Positions 5,358 through 9,009 of a DNA stretch of 9,009 bases are shown piece after piece. The notes under the pieces were generated by a model that saw only the letters and a list, made by a program, of their open reading frames with translations, was not told the origin of the DNA and searched no databases. The DNA is taken from NCBI GenBank assembly GCA_030271595.1, contig JARXKO010000050.1:1-9009 (forward strand). The letters run 5' to 3'. The position numbers were made by a program, and so were the translations under genes. Numbering within the stretch: position 1 is the stretch's first letter; every line of letters begins with the position of its first letter. This DNA comes from Pseudomonadota bacterium. Lineage in GTDB: Bacteria; Pseudomonadota; Alphaproteobacteria; Sphingomonadales; Sphingomonadaceae.

Positions 5358-6558
5358 GCACATCGTCGCGGTGGCCGAAGCGCCCAAGGCATCGGGCACT
5401 GCGTTCCAGAGCGTCGCTCTGCTGCTGCAGGGCGGCGGCGCGCTCGGCGCGTACCAGGCCGGCGCCTACGAGGCGCTGACCGCGCACGGCATCGAGCCGA
5501 CCTGGGTAGCGGGTATTTCGATCGGTGCCATCAATTGCGCGATCATTGCCGGCAACCCGCTTGAAAAGCGCGTCGAGAAATTGCGCGCATATTGGGAAAA
5601 GGTCAGCGATTCGGGCGAGCGCGGGTTCATCGACAGCTGGTTGGCCTTGTGGCCGGGCGAGGAAGCGCGGCGCTTCGCCAATCAATTTGTCTCCGCAATG
5701 ATCCTGTCCCACGGAGTGCCCGGATTCTTCGAGCCGAGGATACCCCCGCCCTATCTCGCGCCGTGCGGCCCGGAAGCGACCAGCTGGTACGATACCAAGG
5801 CGCTCAAGGCGACACTCGAAGAACTGGTTGACTTCGACCGGATCAATGCCAAGGAAACCCGGTTCAGCGTCGGTGCGGTCGAAATCACGTCCGGCAATTT
5901 CGCCTATTTCGACAATGCGACCGACGTCATCGGGGCCGAGCATGTCATGGCCAGCGGCGCGCTCCCGCCGGCCTTCGGCCCGGTCGAGATCGACGGCAAA
6001 TCCTATTGGGACGGCGGCCTCGTCTCCAACACCCCGCTCGAATGGGTGTTATCGGCGCGCTCGGACCTCGATACGTTGATTTTCCAGGTCGATCTGTGGA
6101 GCGCTCGCGGTGACCTGCCGCGGGATCTAGCGGGGGTCGCGACGCGGACCAAGGACATTCAATATTCCAGCCGCACGCGGGCCGCGACCGACCATTTCCG
6201 AATGGTCCAGAAGCTGCGCGCGACCTTCCACGAGCTGATGGAAAAAATGCCCAGGGCTCTGCGCGAATCGCGCGAGTCCAAGTTCCTCGCTTATGAAGCG
6301 GACCCGGCGGTCTATAACATCATCCAGCTGGTTTACCGCTCGCAGACCTACGAGGGCCAGTCGAAGGATTATGAGTTTTCGCGGCTGACGATGGAAGACC
6401 ATTGGCGCGCCGGACATGACGACGCGGTCAAGACCCTCAGCCACCCCGAAGTGCTGGTGCCACCCCAATCCCCGTTCGGCGTGAAAGTCTATGATTTCAC
6501 CACCCCGCCAGCCGTTCAGGAACGCCCCGCAATCCCAGTGAAGAAGGCCGAATTATGA
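5350..6558 (+). CDS. patatin-like phospholipase/acyl hydrolase with DUF3734-type C-terminal region
   Basis: A 402-aa serine hydrolase of the patatin family, which uses a Ser-Asp dyad to cleave acyl esters. The oxyanion-hole loop [14 protein letters not shown] (25-38) is followed by the nucleophile elbow GISIG (55-59) with Ser57. Catalytic Asp221 lies in [11 protein letters not shown] (219-229). Residues about 260-375 (from [12 protein letters not shown] to the [11 protein letters not shown] segment) fit the DUF3734 extension found in a bacterial subgroup of patatins. There is no signal peptide, so it acts in the cytoplasm. The start is the GTG at 5350, overlapping the preceding stop by 8 nt; its GGAG (5345-5348) is too close for an ideal site, so coupling is likely. 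A GTG at 5371 is an alternative. Its stop overlaps the dehydrogenase start as ATGA. The pairing with 3-hydroxybutyrate dehydrogenase suggests action on a lipid or on polyhydroxybutyrate-derived esters; the substrate is not shown by sequence. Confidence 0.94.
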   Translation: MNKHIVAVAEAPKASGTAFQSVALLLQGGGALGAYQAGAYEALTAHGIEPTWVAGISIGAINCAIIAGNPLEKRVEKLRAYWEKVSDSGERGFIDSWLALWPGEEARRFANQFVSAMILSHGVPGFFEPRIPPPYLAPCGPEATSWYDTKALKATLEELVDFDRINAKETRFSVGAVEITSGNFAYFDNATDVIGAEHVMASGALPPAFGPVEIDGKSYWDGGLVSNTPLEWVLSARSDLDTLIFQVDLWSARGDLPRDLAGVATRTKDIQYSSRTRAATDHFRMVQKLRATFHELMEKMPRALRESRESKFLAYEADPAVYNIIQLVYRSQTYEGQSKDYEFSRLTMEDHWRAGHDDAVKTLSHPEVLVPPQSPFGVKVYDFTTPPAVQERPAIPVKKAEL

Positions 6559-7340
6559 TGAACCTCAAGGACAAAGTTGCAGTCATTACCGGCGCCGCGA
6601 GCGGCATCGGCAAGGACATCGCCAAGGTCTATCTCGACGCCGGCGCAAAGGTCGCGATCGCCGACCTCAACCTGGTTGCTGCAGAGGCCACCGCCAAGGA
6701 ATTCGACCCGTCGGGGAAGAACGCGATGAGCGTGGCGATGGACGTCACCAAGGAAGACGAGGTCAACGCCGGGATCGAGGCCGTCGCCGCCAGGTTCGGC
6801 GGCATCGACATTCTCATCTCCAATGCCGGAATCCAGATCGTCGCGCCGATCGTCGACTTCAAATTCGATGACTGGAAGACGCTGCTCGCGATCCATGTTG
6901 ACGGGGCCTTCCTGACCACGCGCGCCTGCCTCAAGCATATGTATGCCCAGGGCCGTGGCGGGACCGTGATCTACATGGGTTCGGTCCATTCAAAGGAAGG
7001 CTCGAAGCTCAAGGCTCCCTATGTCGCCGCGAAGCACGCGCTGATCGGCCTCGCCAAGGTCGTCGCCAAGGAGGGGGCGGAGCACAATGTCCGAGCGAAT
7101 GTCATCTGCCCCGGGTTCGTGCGCACCCCGCTAGTCGAAAAGCAGATCCCGGAGCAGGCCAAGGCGCTGGGAATCAGCGAAGCCGACGTCATCAAGACTG
7201 TCATGCTCAAGGAAACGGTCGATGGCGAGTTCACCACGGTGGATGATGTTGCTCAGACCGCGCTGTTCCTCGCGTCCTTCCCGTCGAATGCACTGACCGG
7301 CCAGTCGATCGTCGTCAGCCACGGCTGGTTCATGCAATAA
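6555..7340 (+). CDS. bdhA: 3-hydroxybutyrate dehydrogenase (short-chain dehydrogenase/reductase)
   Basis: A 261-aa SDR enzyme interconverting (R)-3-hydroxybutyrate and acetoacetate, used in ketone-body and polyhydroxybutyrate turnover. The NAD-binding motif TGAASGIG (12-19) and Asp37 at the end of strand 2 favour NAD over NADP. The NAG motif is at 90-92 and the active site is Ser143, Tyr156, Lys160. Residues that bind the substrate carboxylate in characterised bacterial enzymes have counterparts here: Gln94 (NAGIQ), His145, Lys153 and Gln197 (TPLVEKQ). This makes the specific assignment better than a generic SDR call. The fourth catalytic SDR residue, usually Asn in the N-L-x-G-x-F motif, is His114 here. 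The C-terminus ends SHGWFMQ rather than the common DGGW form. Two adjacent ATGs (6555 and 6558) are possible; the first gives a 4-nt ATGA overlap with the patatin gene, and AAGG lies 7 nt upstream. Confidence 0.95.
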   Translation: MMNLKDKVAVITGAASGIGKDIAKVYLDAGAKVAIADLNLVAAEATAKEFDPSGKNAMSVAMDVTKEDEVNAGIEAVAARFGGIDILISNAGIQIVAPIVDFKFDDWKTLLAIHVDGAFLTTRACLKHMYAQGRGGTVIYMGSVHSKEGSKLKAPYVAAKHALIGLAKVVAKEGAEHNVRANVICPGFVRTPLVEKQIPEQAKALGISEADVIKTVMLKETVDGEFTTVDDVAQTALFLASFPSNALTGQSIVVSHGWFMQ

Positions 7341-7363
7341 GAGTTCGAGGACGACGCTAGCCG

Positions 7364-7376
7364 CCCGGTTTCCGGG
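7364..7376 (+). terminator. weak hairpin between convergent bdhA and guaA
   Basis: CCCGG (7364-7368) and CCGGG (7372-7376) can pair around TTT, 24 nt past the bdhA stop. A second small dyad ACGG-ACTGA-CCGT is at 7391-7403. Neither is followed by a T-run. The 89-bp gap between convergent genes needs some termination, but these stems are short and may be chance in GC-rich DNA. Confidence 0.2.
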
Positions 7377-7429
7377 ATGGACCGAGACCAACGGACTGAC
7401 CGTCCTTGCGGGCAGCAATTACCGGCCGC

Positions 7430-9001
7430 TCACTCCCATTCGATCGTGCCCGGCGGCTTGCTCGTATAATCGTAAACCACGCGGTTGATGCCCTTGACCT
7501 CGTTGATGATCCGCGTCGCGCAGCCCGACAGGAACGCAGCGTCGAACGGGTAGATATCGGCGGTCATGCCATCGACGCTGGTGACTGCACGCAACGCGCA
7601 GACGCGATCGTAGGTGCGGTAATCGCCCATCACCCCGACCGTGCGCACCGGCAGCAGCACCGCGAACGCCTGCCAGATGGCATCGTACAGCCCGGCCTTG
7701 CGGATCTCGTCGAGGTAGACGGCGTCGGCCTTGCGCAGGATGTCGCAGCGCTCCTTGGTCACCTCGCCCGGGATGCGGATAGCGAGGCCGGGACCTGGGA
7801 ACGGGTGACGGCCGACGAACTGCTCGTCGAGGCCGAGCTCGCGGCCGAGCACTCGGACCTCGTCCTTGAACAGCTCGCGCAGCGGCTCGACCAGCTTCAT
7901 ATTCATGCGCTCGGGCAAGCCGCCGACATTGTGGTGGCTCTTGATGGTCGCACTGGGGCCGCCGGTGAACGACACGCTTTCGATCACGTCGGGGTAGAGC
8001 GTGCCCTGGGCGAGGAAATCGGCGCCGCCGAGCTTGCCCGCTTCCTCCTCGAATACCGCGATGAACTCCCCGCCGATGAACTTGCGCTTGGCCTCGGGGT
8101 CGGTGACTCCGGCCAGGCCGGCGAGGAAGCGCTCCTCGGCGTCGATCACCACCAGCGGGATGTTGTAATGATCGCGGAACAGGCTCTCGACCTGTTCGCG
8201 CTCGTTCAATCGGAGCAGCCCGTGATCGACGAACACGCAGGTCAGTTGCGAGCCGATCGCCTCGTGGATGAGGATCGCCGCGACGCTGCTGTCGACCCCG
8301 CCCGATAGCCCGCAAATCACCTTGCCGTCACCGACCTGGGCGCGGATGTCGGCAATCTTGGCGTCGCGATAGGCGCCCATCGACCAGTCGCCAGCGACCC
8401 CGCACACGCGGTGAACGAAATTGGCGAGCAGCTTTGCGCCGTCGGGCGTGTGCACCACTTCGGGATGGAACTGGGTGCCGTAATATTTGCGCTGTTCGTC
8501 GGCGATGACCGCGAACGGCGCGCCGTCGCTGGTGGCGACGATTTCGAACCCCGGCGCAAAGCGCGTGACCTTGTCGCCGTGGCTCATCCACACCTGGTGG
8601 CGCTCGCCGACTTGCCACAGCCCGTCGAACAAGGCGCAATCCTTGGTCACGGTGAGGAAGGCGCGGCCGAATTCGCCGTCCCATTCGCCGTCCGACCCGG
8701 CCTCGACCTTGCCCCCCAATTGATGGGTCATGACCTGCTGGCCGTAACAGATGCCGAGGATTGGAACGCCGCTGTCGAACAGGCTTTGCGGCGCTCGCGG
8801 GCTATTCGCCTCGGGCACGCCCGCGGGCGATCCGCTGAGGATGATGCCCTTGGGCCGGAGCCGCTCCAACGCCGCATCGGCCGACTGAAACGGCGCGATT
8901 TCGCAATAGACCCCGGCCTCGCGAACGCGGCGCGCGATCAGTTGCGTGACCTGACTGCCGAAGTCGACGATGAGGATGCATTGGGTCGGGGTGGCCGTCA
9001 T
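7430..9001 (-). CDS. guaA: GMP synthase (glutamine-hydrolysing), complete
   Basis: GuaA converts XMP to GMP with ATP and glutamine-derived ammonia, the last step of guanine nucleotide synthesis, in the cytoplasm. At 523 aa it has the usual full length. The N-terminal class I glutamine amidotransferase domain (about 7-200) has nucleophile Cys85 in GICYGQQ, with His179 and Glu181 in FHPEVVHT completing the triad. The ATP pyrophosphatase domain begins around 207, with the PP-loop SGGVDSS (233-239). The C-terminal dimerisation domain includes [12 protein letters not shown] and ends in the conserved KPPGTIEWE. The loop near residue 57 reads SGSP where many homologues have SGGP, a mild change near the oxyanion region. 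The ATG at 9001-8999 begins MTATPTQ and leads directly into ILIVDFGSQ, so the start is well fixed. Only 8 bp of upstream DNA is visible, so its promoter is outside the window. Confidence 0.98.
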   Translation of the reverse strand: MTATPTQCILIVDFGSQVTQLIARRVREAGVYCEIAPFQSADAALERLRPKGIILSGSPAGVPEANSPRAPQSLFDSGVPILGICYGQQVMTHQLGGKVEAGSDGEWDGEFGRAFLTVTKDCALFDGLWQVGERHQVWMSHGDKVTRFAPGFEIVATSDGAPFAVIADEQRKYYGTQFHPEVVHTPDGAKLLANFVHRVCGVAGDWSMGAYRDAKIADIRAQVGDGKVICGLSGGVDSSVAAILIHEAIGSQLTCVFVDHGLLRLNEREQVESLFRDHYNIPLVVIDAEERFLAGLAGVTDPEAKRKFIGGEFIAVFEEEAGKLGGADFLAQGTLYPDVIESVSFTGGPSATIKSHHNVGGLPERMNMKLVEPLRELFKDEVRVLGRELGLDEQFVGRHPFPGPGLAIRIPGEVTKERCDILRKADAVYLDEIRKAGLYDAIWQAFAVLLPVRTVGVMGDYRTYDRVCALRAVTSVDGMTADIYPFDAAFLSGCATRIINEVKGINRVVYDYTSKPPGTIEWE

Positions 9002-9009
9002 TGCGGGCC

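Noticed and set aside
7406..8308. 300-aa open frame on the plus strand across guaA
   Set aside because: It is antisense to the fully supported guaA. Its Arg/Asp/Ala/Leu-rich, motif-free composition is typical of a shadow frame in GC-rich DNA.
7419..8315. 298-aa minus-strand frame overlapping guaA out of phase
   Set aside because: Extremely Arg-rich shadow frame with no domain; the guaA frame explains this DNA.

Overview
The window is high-GC chromosomal DNA with dense genes of ordinary bacterial codon use. The family mix suggests an alphaproteobacterium, most likely a sphingomonad: a PanB with a Pro/Lys-rich N-terminal extension, a patatin with a DUF3734-like tail beside 3-hydroxybutyrate dehydrogenase, a short Lys/Ala-rich secreted protein, and an Rrf2 regulator. 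That placement is inferred from the look of the proteins, not from a marker gene. I see no IS element, phage gene, tRNA, rRNA, CRISPR array or plasmid function.

Layout. The left edge holds the first 183 codons of panB (minus strand, pantothenate synthesis). Its short leader contains a 9-bp perfect hairpin directly upstream of the ribosome binding site. A 183-bp intergenic stretch with an inverted repeat and direct repeats separates panB from a possible 62-aa secreted peptide gene on the plus strand. From 926 to 4586 all genes lie on the minus strand. In transcription order they are an L,D-transpeptidase lipoprotein, a small strongly cationic secreted protein, an OmpR-type response regulator, its histidine kinase, and an Rrf2-type regulator with four clustered cysteines. 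The regulator/kinase pair is a clear operon, with a candidate promoter carrying a 5+5 inverted repeat in its spacer.

From 4791 to 7340 three plus-strand genes overlap end to start by 8 and 4 nt: a cysteine-free carboxymuconolactone-decarboxylase-fold protein, a patatin-like hydrolase, and an NAD-type 3-hydroxybutyrate dehydrogenase. The arrangement implies one transcript with translational coupling. It also suggests a shared role in lipid or polyhydroxybutyrate/ketone-body carbon use. The right end is a complete guaA (GMP synthase) on the minus strand, convergent with that operon.

Most of the window is core metabolism and routine regulation. The points that deserve a second look are the panB leader hairpin, the overlapping three-gene operon and its first gene of unknown chemistry, and the cationic secreted protein between a peptidoglycan cross-linking enzyme and a two-component system. 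I found no convincing new multi-gene defence or mobile system.
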